64,000 nucleotides of DNA from Ianthella basta. Taxonomy: Eukaryota; Porifera; Demospongiae; Verongiida; Ianthellidae. The DNA is taken from positions 4,435,121 through 4,499,120 of the forward strand of contig OZ025881.1 in assembly GCA_964019415.1 (NCBI GenBank), given 5' to 3'. Of this stretch, positions 48,104-58,784 are shown piece after piece. The notes under the pieces were generated by a model. The model did not search any database, was not told the origin of the DNA, and worked only from the letters and a program-made list of their open reading frames with translations. A program made the position numbers and the translations under genes. Numbering within the stretch: position 1 is the stretch's first letter; the number at the start of each line of letters is the position of its first letter.

Positions 48104-48114
48104 AAGATGGCGGC
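48104..48114 (+). promoter_or_regulatory. YY1/TISU-like motif over the LINE ORF1 start
   Basis: AAGATGGCGGC spans the ORF1 start codon. In animals this motif binds YY1 and, as the TISU element, directs initiation on mRNAs with very short leaders; human L1 has a YY1 site at its 5' end. Function here is inferred. Confidence 0.45.
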
Positions 48115-49228
48115 CTCGAACGTGAGAGCACGTAGATTGACAAAAGATTTGATGGGCGACTGTGAGCGAAGAGAGAAAAGATCAGTAGGGAGGGTGATTC
48201 AGAAGAGAAGAGGACAAGAGAGAAAGGAGATTATTCACAATATCGATGGTAGGACCGCAGAAGGGGTCGAGAAAAAGAGCGGAGACGGGATTGGGACAAA
48301 GATCGCGAGCAAGATTGGTGGACAGTTGGAGGAAGTAGTCGATGGTGTGGTTGGAGAAGGGGTTGATTATGTGAGTGACGAAGGGACTGATGGAAGGAGT
48401 GGTGATGGCAAAGTGAGTCTTGTGAAGGAAGGTGAGCCAGGACTAGGGGAGACCAGGGACGAAGCAATTAGATGTCTCTGTACTCGTGAAGTGGAGTCAG
48501 GGGAAATGGTGTGCTGCGAGATTTGTGAAGGATGGTCTCACATCAGATGCCTGGGAATGAAAGAGGATGCCGGAGTGATGGAGGGGAAATCCTTTGTTTG
48601 CTATTTTTGCTTGTCTGCTTGTCTGGTGCAATTGCGCAAAGAAGTAGGGGGGTTGAGGGAAGAAATGAGCATGATGAAGAGTGAAATGGATGAAATGAGA
48701 GTGGAGAATGAGAGATTGAGAGGCCTGGGCTTAGGAGGGTCCCAGAGAGAGGAGGTGTTGGAGTGTATGACACAGAGTGAAGGGGTGACAGGTGATAAGG
48801 TGGAAAAGATGGTAGTGTCAGATGAGCGAGAGAAACAGGCAACATGCCTACAGAGATCTGGTCAGGAAAGTAGTGAGAGGCAAAATGACTGTGGGGGGAA
48901 CAGTCCAAAGAGTGTAGGAAGGGAGAAGTCAGCCAAATATGTTTCAGGGGTGCGAAAAGTGTGGGGAACCCGGAAGAGAGAGTCCTGCAATGAAATTGCG
49001 AAGGAGATGGTCAGGGTAGTGGGGAAGATGTCTTCTAGGTTCTTCATTAGTAAGCACGTGGGTCAGTGGAAGGAAAAGAAGGTGTGGTGGTTTGTTGTGA
49101 AAGCCCAAGAGAGAGATCTATTGACATTGGATGAGCAGTGGAAGCATAAGTATTGGCGGTGGCAGAAAGTTGGAAGAGGGGAGCGTGATTTTTTAGCGAT
49201 GGAACCTGTGTCGGAGGGGCACAGGTGA
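48107..49228 (+). CDS. LINE ORF1, PHD-finger protein, 373 aa
   Basis: The N-terminal third is basic and charged. Residues about 120-170 form a PHD finger: CLCTREVESGEMVCCEICEG, then WSHIRCLG and FVCYFC, giving a Cys4-His-Cys3 pattern. Residues about 175-210 are a coiled coil (LRKEVGGLREEMSMMKSEMD). The C-terminal part holds a Trp-rich block (KKVWWFVVKAQERD, KYWRWQKV). PHD fingers are known in ORF1 of the CR1 group of LINEs, which supports that assignment. It probably binds the element RNA and chromatin. ORF1 ends at TGA 49226-49228, inside the open region of the ORF2 frame. Confidence 0.85.
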   Translation: MAASNVRARRLTKDLMGDCERREKRSVGRVIQKRRGQERKEIIHNIDGRTAEGVEKKSGDGIGTKIASKIGGQLEEVVDGVVGEGVDYVSDEGTDGRSGDGKVSLVKEGEPGLGETRDEAIRCLCTREVESGEMVCCEICEGWSHIRCLGMKEDAGVMEGKSFVCYFCLSACLVQLRKEVGGLREEMSMMKSEMDEMRVENERLRGLGLGGSQREEVLECMTQSEGVTGDKVEKMVVSDEREKQATCLQRSGQESSERQNDCGGNSPKSVGREKSAKYVSGVRKVWGTRKRESCNEIAKEMVRVVGKMSSRFFISKHVGQWKEKKVWWFVVKAQERDLLTLDEQWKHKYWRWQKVGRGERDFLAMEPVSEGHR

Positions 49229-52200
49229 AAGCTACTGGTGAGGTGGCAGGGGGAGGGGAAGAAGAGGGATTGTTTGCAGATGTTGGGACCAGAGGTGAGG
49301 GGAGGTTGAGTATGATGTGTTGGAATGTTTGTGGGTGGGGAAGAGGTGGTGGTGAAATGGAGAAAATGAGGGAAGGGCATGATATGAGGGCAAAGGTGAT
49401 AGATTTCTACAAGCCAGATGTGGTGGCATTGGTGGAAACTTGGTTGAGGGGAGAGGAGGAGATTGCTGTGGAAGGATATAGGTGGTTTGGGCGGAATAGA
49501 AGAAACCTCCATAGGAAGGCAGTGAGGGGTTCAGGTGGGGTTGGTCTGTTGGTTCGTGAAGAGGTGCTGGAGAAGTGGGCAGTGGAAGTCATAGACGCAG
49601 ACATTGAGGATATTCTATGGGTGAAGTTAAGTCAAGGGAATGAAGACACTCTGATATTGGCAGCATGCTACATCCCACCTGAGTCCTCAAGCCGGGGACA
49701 GGGGGCAGAGGAAACCCTCCAGCTGCTATCTGAACAGGTGGCAAAGTTTTGCTCACAGGGGCCTCTGATAATCTGTGGAGATTTCAACGCTAGATGTGGG
49801 GAACTTAATACAGACAGGGATGGCATCCCTCCTAGAAAAGTGATTGATGGGGTGAAGAACAGTCAAGGCGAAGCATTGGTGGACTTCCTCCGAAGTACAA
49901 GTATGACAGAGGTGAATGGGAGGAAGGGAAGGGATGCATTCACTTGTGTCTCTGGCAAGGGATGTTCAGTGGTCGACTACTGCCTGGTCAGCAAGGAGAA
50001 TTTCCATATCATTGAAAATTTCAAGGTGACAACCATGTCAGAGAGTGTGGAGGAGATGGATTGCAGAGGGGTGGTCACTAGAACACCTGACCACTCCCTT
50101 ATGAGCTGGGAGGTTGCAACTGACTGGGTTAGTGGGATGGAAGAAGGCAAGGAGGAAGGTGAACTTAAAGATGGCATGGTAAAGCGGTACGCGGTCCCAG
50201 AGGGATACTTGGAAGGTGAGGTGGAGAGGGTGAGGTTGTTGACGGATAAAGTGGAAACAGCAGGGAATGACCAGGAAGTGATTGATGAAATATACGGAGA
50301 ATTGACAGAGATGATGAGACAGGGATTGGTAGAGATGAAGGTGAAGAGAGGTAAAGGTGGGCAACCATGGTTCACCAAAGAGATTGCCAAACTGAGGAAG
50401 GCTTTCCACAGGGCAGAGAGAGAGTGGTTGGAGTGTAATGGTAGTGATGCAAAGAGGGGGAAAAGGAGAGACTATGTTAAGAAGAGAAGGGAATATAAGA
50501 AAGCAGTGAGTAGAGCGAAGAGAAGTTTTGATGAAAGCAGACGAAATGAACTGGATAGAGTGATAAGAAATCCTAAGAAGTGGTGGAGAATGGCAAGAAA
50601 GCTGGGCTTGACAAACGGTAAAAAAAAGAGGAGTGACATTGGTAAGGTATATGATGAGCTGGGTGTGGTGAGACAGGGTAAGGAAGCCGTAGGGGTATGG
50701 AAGAGATACTTTCAAAATGTGTTGAATGAGGGGGGAAGATCAGAGGTTCAGGGAGATGAAGGGGGAGAAGAGGTAAATGGGGGGAATGAATTGTTAAATG
50801 AAGATGTGACAAGAGAAGAAGTGAAGCAGGCTTTGGACACTTTGAAGCGGAAAGCAGCCCCTGGGAGTGATAGGCTAACGGCTGAAATGGTATGCAGTGA
50901 TGTCCTGGTGGATTTTTGGTGTAGCCTCTTCAGTTGGTGCTGGAAGAATGGGATGGTTCCCTCGGAATGGCGAAGAAGCACCGTGGTCCCCATACCAAAG
51001 AGGAGTAGAAGTGGGGTATGCAAGACAGAGGATTTCCGGGGCATTTCATTACTGCCAGTTGCTTATAAGGCGATGTGCAGTATTGCTCAGAATAGGTTGG
51101 TGCATGTAGTTGAAGAAAGGAAGCTGGTGGCAGAGGAGCAGGGAGGGTTTAGAAAAGGAAGAGGGTGCAGAGATCAGTTAATGACTTTGGTATTATTGGG
51201 GCAGGTGAAAGCAGTGACAAAGACAGGGATGTTTGCCAGTTTTATTGACTTTAAGAAGGCATATGACAGGGTGGACAGAGGGAAGTTGTGGAGGTGTTTA
51301 GAGGGAATGGGGTTAGGAGGTCGCCTCTCAGCTTTCCTAAAGGCAGTTTATGAGGATGTGAGTTGTGAAGTGAAGGTGGGAGAGGGACGAAGTGAACCTT
51401 TCAAAGTAACATGTGGGTTGAGACAGGGATGCATCCTTTCGCCACTGTTATTCTCCTTGTATATCAATTCACTGATAACTAAGCTGAAAGAGGCAGGAGT
51501 GGGGGTAAAGTGCAGGGGTCAGCTAATCTCAGTGTTGTTGTATGCAGATGACGCAGTGATTCTTGCAGAGGATGAAAAATCTATGAAGCATGGGTTGAAC
51601 ACATTAGTAGAATGGTGTAATGAATGGTCAGTTGAAGTGAATGTGGAAAAATGCGGGGTAATGCATGTGAGAAGGACAGGTATGAAAAGGACGGAGGAGA
51701 AGTTTGATGTTGGAGGTGAAGAGATTGCAGTGGTGCAGGAGTACAAGTATCTTGGGTGTGTGATTGATGAGCACCTGCAAGGTACGAGAATGGTGGAGGA
51801 GAGAGGAAAGGCGGGAGCAAGAGCACTAAGTGACTGGCTCAGAAGGTGCAGGGCCACTGTGGGGGAAGTGAGAGGAGCTACCTTTGTGAGGCTGATGGAA
51901 TCTCTCGTTGAGTCTGTGCTATTGTATGGGGCAGAGGTATGGGGTTGTGGAGCACAACTCGGGCCAGTTGAAAATGTGCAGATGCGGGCGGCAAGAATCT
52001 TTTTAGGGGTGGGGAGACTACACCCTTTGGTCTCCCTGCAATTTGAGATGAACATGCTACCAATGAAATGGGTGGCAATGAAGAGAAGTATTGAGTTCTG
52101 GGTACAGGTAATGAGGATGACTGATGGCAGGTTATTGAAAGTTGTGATGCTTGAAGCCTTGGAAGTAGGGTGTAAAGTACGGTGGGTGAAAGAGCTACAA

Positions 52201-52743
52201 CAAAGTTTGGTGAGGTTCAAATGGAAGGGGTTAGATGCTGAGGCCGTGAGTGGGTTGACATTGAAAGAAGTAAAGCAGGTGTTGAAGGACATAGCATGGA
52301 GGGAAGTGAGAGAAGTATGGAGGGAAGCAGCTAGGGAACGGCCAAAGCTGGAAGTGATTGGGAGTTTAATGGATGCTGAATGCAAGGCGCGGTGTGTGGA
52401 GATAGAGTGTAAGATGCAAAGGAGGATGATGGTGAAACTACGAGGGGGAACAGCAGAATTAAGGGTAGAAACTGGCAGATGGTGTGGGTTAAGTAGGGGC
52501 GAACGACTTTGTAAGAACTGTGACAGTGGTGAAGTGGAAGATGTCAAGCACTTTGTGTGCCGGTGTGTATTTGTGGCAGAAGAGAGGAGAGAAATGGCAA
52601 GGCTGATGAATGAGATAGTGGTGGGATGGGAGAGCATGAAGGATGATGACAGGGTGATATGGGTACTGGAGGAGGCATGCAAAGATGGAAGAGTGCGGAA
52701 GGCGCTGCAGAGGATGTGGCAGAAAAGGACAAGCTGCCCTTAA
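49225..52743 (+). CDS. LINE ORF2, endonuclease and reverse transcriptase, about 1143-1172 aa
   Basis: The frame is open from 49189; the first ATG is 49312 (MMCWNVCGWG), so translation may begin there or by another route after ORF1. Apurinic-like endonuclease: MMCWNVCGWG, DVVALVETWL, ICGDFNARCGE and TPDHSLMSWE (residues to about 295). Reverse transcriptase: TEDFRGISLLPVAYK, EEQGGFRKGRGCRDQL, FIDFKKAYDRVDRGK, VTCGLRQGCILSPLLF, and the catalytic YADDAVILAED near residue 772. A C-terminal CX2CX9HX2C motif (LCKNCDSGEVEDVKHFVCRC, near residue 1096) may bind nucleic acid. The endonuclease-RT-Cys layout is that of CR1/jockey-group LINEs. A 214-bp piece (51270-51483) recurs at 39701-39914. Confidence 0.93.
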   Translation: MKATGEVAGGGEEEGLFADVGTRGEGRLSMMCWNVCGWGRGGGEMEKMREGHDMRAKVIDFYKPDVVALVETWLRGEEEIAVEGYRWFGRNRRNLHRKAVRGSGGVGLLVREEVLEKWAVEVIDADIEDILWVKLSQGNEDTLILAACYIPPESSSRGQGAEETLQLLSEQVAKFCSQGPLIICGDFNARCGELNTDRDGIPPRKVIDGVKNSQGEALVDFLRSTSMTEVNGRKGRDAFTCVSGKGCSVVDYCLVSKENFHIIENFKVTTMSESVEEMDCRGVVTRTPDHSLMSWEVATDWVSGMEEGKEEGELKDGMVKRYAVPEGYLEGEVERVRLLTDKVETAGNDQEVIDEIYGELTEMMRQGLVEMKVKRGKGGQPWFTKEIAKLRKAFHRAEREWLECNGSDAKRGKRRDYVKKRREYKKAVSRAKRSFDESRRNELDRVIRNPKKWWRMARKLGLTNGKKKRSDIGKVYDELGVVRQGKEAVGVWKRYFQNVLNEGGRSEVQGDEGGEEVNGGNELLNEDVTREEVKQALDTLKRKAAPGSDRLTAEMVCSDVLVDFWCSLFSWCWKNGMVPSEWRRSTVVPIPKRSRSGVCKTEDFRGISLLPVAYKAMCSIAQNRLVHVVEERKLVAEEQGGFRKGRGCRDQLMTLVLLGQVKAVTKTGMFASFIDFKKAYDRVDRGKLWRCLEGMGLGGRLSAFLKAVYEDVSCEVKVGEGRSEPFKVTCGLRQGCILSPLLFSLYINSLITKLKEAGVGVKCRGQLISVLLYADDAVILAEDEKSMKHGLNTLVEWCNEWSVEVNVEKCGVMHVRRTGMKRTEEKFDVGGEEIAVVQEYKYLGCVIDEHLQGTRMVEERGKAGARALSDWLRRCRATVGEVRGATFVRLMESLVESVLLYGAEVWGCGAQLGPVENVQMRAARIFLGVGRLHPLVSLQFEMNMLPMKWVAMKRSIEFWVQVMRMTDGRLLKVVMLEALEVGCKVRWVKELQQSLVRFKWKGLDAEAVSGLTLKEVKQVLKDIAWREVREVWREAARERPKLEVIGSLMDAECKARCVEIECKMQRRMMVKLRGGTAELRVETGRWCGLSRGERLCKNCDSGEVEDVKHFVCRCVFVAEERREMARLMNEIVVGWESMKDDDRVIWVLEEACKDGRVRKALQRMWQKRTSCP

Positions 52744-52869
52744 AGAACTATGCCCATTGTGATTCTTTTGACACTGTTACATTTAATTATATTATAGTGC
52801 TGCATGGGGCTGACACCCTAGTGTTTGTATTATACAACACGGTGCACTTAAATAATAATATATCATATA

Positions 52870-53235
52870 TGCATCCTTGCATGCATCCATGCATATATAA
52901 TGACTTGTACATCAAGGGCCCTGAAAAGTAAGACCCTTTGCAAATTTTGTCAGCTTATGCATGCATAAGCACTTAGTATGGCAATTGGCCATTAAGTGAA
53001 ACTGATAGCTAACCATGCACATGAAATGAATATCATCATCATAAACAGCAACTACAGAAAATCAGTATTGAAACATAAGTGATGCAGGTATTGATGCTGA
53101 AGAAAGCTGCCATATAATGATAGCAAATTATGTCTGACAAATTAGATGTAGCCGTAATCCACGTCTTTGAATTAGCTATATGCATGATGCAGCGGAACAA
53201 TGAGTGAAGCATTTTACACTAGACCAAAGCTTCTG
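52870..53235. other. flank of LINE, no gene seen
   Basis: AT-rich sequence with GCATGCATCC repeats after the LINE; no coding region recognised. Confidence 0.4.
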
Positions 53236-53239
53236 TGGT

Positions 53240-53703
53240 TCAAGAAAGCATAAAAACACTGTTCCTTGATTTCAAAATGCAAAACTCTGCATAGTTGTCG
53301 TGATACCTTGTAGGTAAAACAAAGGATATTGCGTATGTTGATGCTGTTGGGTAGACAGCTGTTTCAGAGATTCTGGAGCACAATGAAGGATCACAGTCAA
53401 ATCCCAATGATGAAATTGTGCTAGCTCCAGACCAGAACACCAATACATCAGACAGTTGAGCTTTCTCATCTGCATTCAAAATATAAGATCTGGATTTAAA
53501 GGCATCACTAGCTATGCCTTACTGTACACATCCACACAGTAGCATGCATTATATCTGCATGTGTAGAAGCTACATACCTCTTGCGTCTAAATCATCCAGA
53601 AAAGCTTGAAAGTGCATGCATGTGTTCTTCTTGAAATCTGTTTGAAGACCCAGGTTCAGTGAATAATTTCTCCTTGCAGATGGGGTGAGCTGTAGGATGG
53701 ATT
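53240..53703 (-). CDS. C-terminal end of a HECT-type E3 ubiquitin ligase-like protein
   Basis: Two exons: about 53703-53578 (ILQLTPSARRNYSLNLGLQT ... FLDDLDAR) and 53467-53240 (DEKAQLSDVLVFWSGAS..., stop at 53240), joined G|AT. The second contains VLVFWSGASTISSLGF and VYPTASTYAISFVLPTRYHD, matching the end of HECT domains (F-W-S/T-G, then P-T-A-x-T with hydrophobic L-P). The transfer cysteine normally lies at the T-C after P-T-A; here the text reads TASTYAISF, so that cysteine seems replaced, as in several HECT-like proteins of invertebrates. Upstream exons were not found in the window; the gene may be a fragment. Confidence 0.55.
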
Positions 53704-53809
53704 CTATAAGTGTGTGCACAGGAAAACATGAAGACATGGCATCAGATGTAGCTAAATGCATCATAATGTGACAAGTTGCGGATGCATATAAGCATGCATG
53801 CATATGTAT

Positions 53810-54500
53810 TGCTGTTGTTGTTGTTAAAAGCTACAGCTATAGTAGAAGCTAAGCTATAGCACATGAACTAGCATCACAGTTTTTAAATGTTGGGAGATCC
53901 ATGAAATGCAGTGAAATCCCAGAATTCTAATAAATATCTCATGAAATCTTTGAGTTTGCAAAATCCATATACTATTGTTGACATTCGGTGACCCTTCAAG
54001 CTAGCTAAGTCATAGCTAGAAGATTCCCAATGTGCATACCTAGTAGCTACAGTGTATCACAGCGCCACACCTTGCATTGTGGCCGTGCAAGCATAACACG
54101 TATCTTCTACTGTTCCAGCTCCTACGTATTCTTCTTGGCCTCAAATGCGTAAATGTCACGTTCTCACTTCACGCTACGTATGCTTCCTGTGTATTGGCAG
54201 CTACAGCAGGGGTAAAGTTGAATATACGTAGCTAATGGAATGACAATTGTGTATTTCCATACTGACAAGTGGATTTTGTGCGTTTCACAGCATGGGTAAT
54301 TATTAATTCACATTTCATGAAAATGGGTTTATACGTCCCAAATAGCTATGCATGTTGAACAATGTGTAGCTAGCTATTTAGTATTTCCCTTTATGGGCAA
54401 CATTGACTACACACTCTGACAGAACAGCGTGTTGTGCATAGATCCCATTAATTGCATGTTGTATGGTGGGATATAACATTTCACACCGTGGTAATACCAA
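53810..54500. other. no gene seen
   Basis: AT-rich sequence with a short (GTT)n at 53812-53823 and many AGCTA motifs; nothing coding recognised. Confidence 0.4.
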
Positions 54501-54869
54501 TAATCACATCATTATCGGTCCGTGGACCCTTCTATAATCACGTCCCTATTTCAATTGTCAATGACAGTGGAAGTGGAAATCACCGTAATCCCTCGTTTTA
54601 ATGGAAGGAAAGCCAGCTCTCTCCCAAACTCAGGTCTGCAGGAGAGGCACTTTTGTGGTACCCAGGCCACGATGCTTAGCTCTCTGCCCTTAAGCAACAG
54701 CATAATCCTATCACAGACAGCCCAGATCTTTGGCTGACTCCCAAGTATACACCTACTCCGGTGCCATCATGTTACAAGGTCAGTGTGTATGAGGTGGTGT
54801 GTGTCAAGCACGCTGTCTGTGACAGTGTACATGTGCTGGCCTACGTATCAACAAACTGTTTGCTGACAG

Positions 54870-55006
54870 GTGGTATGGTGCAGTGTGTCAATGTAGACGA
54901 GGACTTTGAAAAAGATGCAGCAGACGATGATCGCCTCCTTGTGCACCAGATTGTACCACCTTTCCTCAGTAGGGTAATTGTTTTTTCCATACAGCCAGAA
55001 CCCTTG
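54870..55006 (+). pseudogene. isolated exon resembling DHX38/PRP16 helicase
   Basis: Reads GMVQCVNVDEDFEKDAADDD, then RLLVHQIVPPFLSRVIVF and QPEPL. This matches the segment of the spliceosomal DEAH-box ATPase DHX38 that reads [20 protein letters not shown] and PPFLDGRIVF..QPEP in human. An acceptor (CTGACAG) precedes it; a donor could be GTGTCA at 55007, just before a (GT)n tract. No other DHX38 exon was recognised on either side, so it is probably a captured gene fragment. Its last 20 or so bases recur in inverse orientation near 63435-63462. Confidence 0.55.
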
Positions 55007-55053
55007 GTGTCAATGTGTGTGACACAGTTGTGGGTGTGTTTGCTTGTGTATGT

Positions 55054-55307
<254 letters not shown>

Positions 55308-55644
55308 GACATCATCAAAATGGTGGCATAGAGGCCATGTGGTCTCAGAAGGTGCTTTGTCTACTGCACCACCCAACAATGGGCTTCCATGCTTGCCCAT
55401 GTAGCAGAAAGCCAAGTTCTGATCGGATCACCTTCATGACAGAGTGTCTGGGCTATACGTAGCTTTGTCTGCCACTATGTGGCAGAAAGGCATTACCTGT
55501 CAGGGTAGCCTTCTTTCAAGTTCAAGTGTGTGTGTGTGCGCGCGCACGTGCGCTCCTTGTGTTATTGTGTGTTGTGTGCATTTGCGAGTCCTTTCTCTGC
55601 ATGTGCTATGTATGTACATGTATGTTGCTTATGATGTGCATGTG

Positions 55645-55800
55645 CAGTGTTCTCTCTAGGCAGTTTCTGAAGGGTACAGGACCCTTCTTGCCCCTAAAAA
55701 ACTCCTTGAGGCTATAAACATGGCACTGTACCTTCCTTGAAAGGTACCACTAGTCATGTGGCATAGGCTTGCATGCATTGTGTGACATTTTGTTAATGAA
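55645..55800 (-). mobile_element. MITE-like repeat, family copy 3 (partial)
   Basis: Reverse complement of the right part of 41865-42163: CAGTGTTCTCTCTAGGCAGT, GGGTACAGGACCCTTCTTGC, TATAAACATGGCACTGTA and CACTAGTCATGTGGCATAGG correspond in order. Confidence 0.65.
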
Positions 55801-56712
55801 GCTCTCCATGCATCCTCCCTACTGTACTGTGAAAGGCAAGCTGACACCCTCCTGTCCCCCCACATATCCCACTCACCTGTCTCCCCATCCCACATGCCTG
55901 TCCCACCCACCTGTCCTCCTATCCCCCCTGTCCACCATCTGTCACCCACTCATCCTTCCTCTGTCCCCCACCTGTCCCCAACTCATCCACCTACCCCCCC
56001 CCCCCCCCACACACACACCTGTTCCTGCACATTTCTACCTACCTGTCACTCCTACCACACCTCATGTCACCCACATAAGTGTCCAAAGGTGTTAATTTGT
56101 GTATGCACATTTTTACGTAAGATTAACGAGTCGGTTGTTACCGTGTCGAGTCTAATGAAAGTCATGACTTGGAAGAAATGGTGGAAAGAAAGGGAAAATT
56201 GACACCAGCTGGCAGCTGAGCCCAGGACAACTTATGCCCTAACGTGGGGTTTCAGCAGCCCAAGCCAACCAACCAGGCCGGAACAATTCGTCCTTTCTCT
56301 CCTTATAGGCTAGTTACGAACAATGGAATGGCTCACATGGTATGCACATGTGAGAGCACGTGTGCATATGCACAATATGTCAGTCTGTATTGATGAGTTA
56401 CTGTGTTTATATGTGAGTTACTGTGTTTGTATAGGAGATTCTGTGTTTGGGTTCATACGTATGTATGTTAATTATTGTGAGTGCTTATGTATGTGGTGTG
56501 TGTGTAATTATATAGATTTATGGTTGTGTGTATTGCACCTAATGTGGGAATCTGTGCTGATGTTGTAGGTAATTCGTATTTTATGGATGTGATTGACTGG
56601 CCCTTGATGTGTGGGTATATGTGGGCAGTGTTGTTGTTGATAGACAGCCCAGTTGGATGGTCCAGTGGGTGCCTGTGCATAGTATGTGTAGTCTGGTAGG
56701 TGTTTTGCTTGG

Positions 56713-56974
56713 CTGCACTGCACTGATAAGGGGCCAACAGCCAAATCATCAATATCCATTCAGATGGATATCGATCTTTCACATGGACCTCTTAATCCAG
56801 GTTAGCACATTCACATTTGGGGTCAAATCTGGGGCGAATCCAGGTCGAACCCGGATAAATCCAGGTTAACATTCGGGTTCTAACTCTTGTATGTGTAGTC
56901 TGGTAGGTGTTTTGCTTGGCTGCACTGCACTGATGAGGGACAACAGCCAAAACATCCATTCAGATGGATGTCTG
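56713..56974 (+). ncRNA. two degenerate hammerhead-like motifs
   Basis: Each starts with GGCTGCACTGCACTGAT and continues with a short stem around CAACAGCC, followed by CCATTCAGATGGAT. They are related to the better preserved copy on the minus strand at 59412-59471 and belong to the arms of the Penelope-like locus. The first lies at 56713-56772 and the second at 56921-56974; both look decayed. Confidence 0.45.
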
Positions 56975-57734
56975 CAGTTTGCCAAGATGGAAGGAGGAGA
57001 GGAGAATGTGAGCTAGGGAGGAGGGTGAATATGTGGGAAGGGAGAGTGCCGGCCCTCATTCAACATTTGCTGCTAGATGTGGCAGTTTTGTGTGTGCGCA
57101 TGCACACCTGTGATTGATTGTGTGTGTGCCTGCATATGGGGTGTAGGAATGGGTGTCGTTGGTCAGGGGTATAGTGTGTGTCTGTGTGTGTGTTGTTCAT
57201 CCTAGTCGTGAGTCCAATGCCTACATACCTCAACATGGTGTCTGGATGAACGTGCAAAACTGGTTAATGGGAGTTATGGCATGCATATATGGAAGAGTGT
57301 GATGTGAGTTAAGGACTGTGCATGTATGTGTGAGGTGTGTGTGTGTGTGTGTGTGTGGTGAGGTCACTGAGGTGTATGACACAATGTCATGCTTACCTGT
57401 CATGAGTGACAGAGCAGCAACCGAAGGGAGCAAGAATTTTGGGTTGGGGTGGCAGCCCCATGAGATTTTTTAACTCGAAATACTTGTTCCAGTACAAATT
57501 ATAGTACACAAGATTAGTGGCAATATCAAAGACAAAGGTGTGATTACAGAGAAAGGTATAAAAAATTGGAAATAAATTATAAGACAGGTGCAAGTTTAGT
57601 CTTTGTTTCACCAGCACCTTGACATTCAGTTTTCAACCATTATCCTGCAAGTGACAGGATGAACAGATTTTGATGAGGACTTTTGTACAACGTTAACACT
57701 AGCCGGAATAGACAAATGGAATTTGTCAACCAAA

Positions 57735-57775
57735 TGTTTTGACTCCCAATTCAGGGGTCTTCATCATTGCTGATG
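57735..57775 (-). ncRNA. degenerate hammerhead-like motif beside the Penelope remnant
   Basis: On the minus strand: TGATGAAGACCCCTGAATTG followed by a complementary GGGAGTC and AAAAC. It lies directly downstream of the Penelope coding remnant, the usual place for the terminal-repeat ribozyme of such elements. Confidence 0.4.
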
Positions 57776-57965
57776 ATCATTGTATAAGGCATGCACTTTT
57801 ATATGTGGAGGTGGTGGGGGCAGGAAATGAATAAACACAGGGGTGGGTAAGTAAAAATGTGATGGGTGTGTGTGGTGGGGGTGAGGAATGAATATAATTA
57901 TGCAGGGGCAGGCACGTAAGTATGTGTGATAATGAGTAGTGTGTGTGATGCATAATGGTGATGGT

Positions 57966-58753
57966 TCAGAGTCCAAGTATGCGGTGAGTCAGTAGGAGGC
58001 AATGACTGTTAGGGATTAAGAAGGATTTGTGGAAAATTGAAGGGTTATAGGTGGATGGCAGTGGGCCTACATCTATGTTCAGGTTGCTTCTCTCTGACCT
58101 AATGTGCCAGGCCTCCAGTGTACACTGTTGGGTGTAGTGTGGATGGCTGTCCACAACCTGTGCCTCTTCTCAGCTAATCACATGCGTCTCATCTATGGCA
58201 TGCTCTGCTACTGCAGACTGTGCTACATTCCCGGATGTCAATGCCCTCTTGTGCTCTTTCATCCATTGGTCCAGTGTCTGGCCCATTTGCCCAATGTATG
58301 CCCTGCTGCATGTCCCACAGAGGATCCAGTAGACAACCCCTGTTCTCTTCTCAGGTGGAATAAGGTCTTTCAATTGCACTAGGGATTGCCTAAGTGTCTG
58401 GTGGGGGCGGAAGTAGACTTGGACGTTCAGGGGGGTGAGGATCCGGTGTATGGACTCTGCCAAATGGAAGACATACAGTAGGATTACGGTGGCCTTGGAT
58501 GTGTCCTGTGACGGGTTGGGTAGGGGGTGGGGAAGTCTCCAGTGTTGGTGGATCTGGGTCTGGGGTAGCCGCTAGTCTCCAAAGCTTTGGCGACACGCTC
58601 ATTTTCAGTGTCTCTGTCAGGCGGTAAGGTGCTGATCTTTTCTGCTCTAGTGAGCAGGGTGCATGTCACTGCGACCTTGTGGGAAAGGGGGTGGTGGGAT
58701 GAGAAATCCAGGTAATGGTCAGTATGCTGCATGTTCTGGCTAGTGTGGTACAA
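57966..58753 (-). pseudogene. Penelope-like element remnant (RT tail and GIY-YIG endonuclease)
   Basis: Fossil retroelement on the minus strand. Recognisable parts in order: the end of the reverse-transcriptase region (HTDHYLDFSSHHPLSHKVAV, then TLLTRAEKIS), a linker (VYFRPHQTLRQSLVQLKDLI), the GIY-YIG endonuclease (RTGVVYWILCGTCSRAYIGQ, then HAIDETHVI) and the downstream conserved block (CTLEAWHIRSERSNLNIDVG, PLPSTYNPSI). The RT core is not present, so the copy is 5'-truncated, and it is broken in a few places. Such elements move by target-primed reverse transcription and carry hammerhead motifs in their terminal repeats, as seen around this one. Confidence 0.88.
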
Positions 58754-58784
58754 AATCCCTCGTCATGATGATACTAAGACACAC

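Larger units (their letters stand above)
48060..52862 (+). mobile_element. LINE retrotransposon, probably CR1-like, both ORFs open
   Basis: Two long adjacent open frames (48107-49228 and 49225/49312-52743) in unique flanks. The 5' leader seems very short; the 3' part has a short AT-rich tail ending AATAATAATA near 52861. The element borders are approximate because no convincing target duplication was found. No inactivating change is visible in the two main frames, so the copy is young and could be competent. Confidence 0.85.

Noticed and set aside
50038-52682. Long minus-strand open frames opposite the LINE
   Set aside because: Shadow frames created by the purine-rich sense strand of ORF2.
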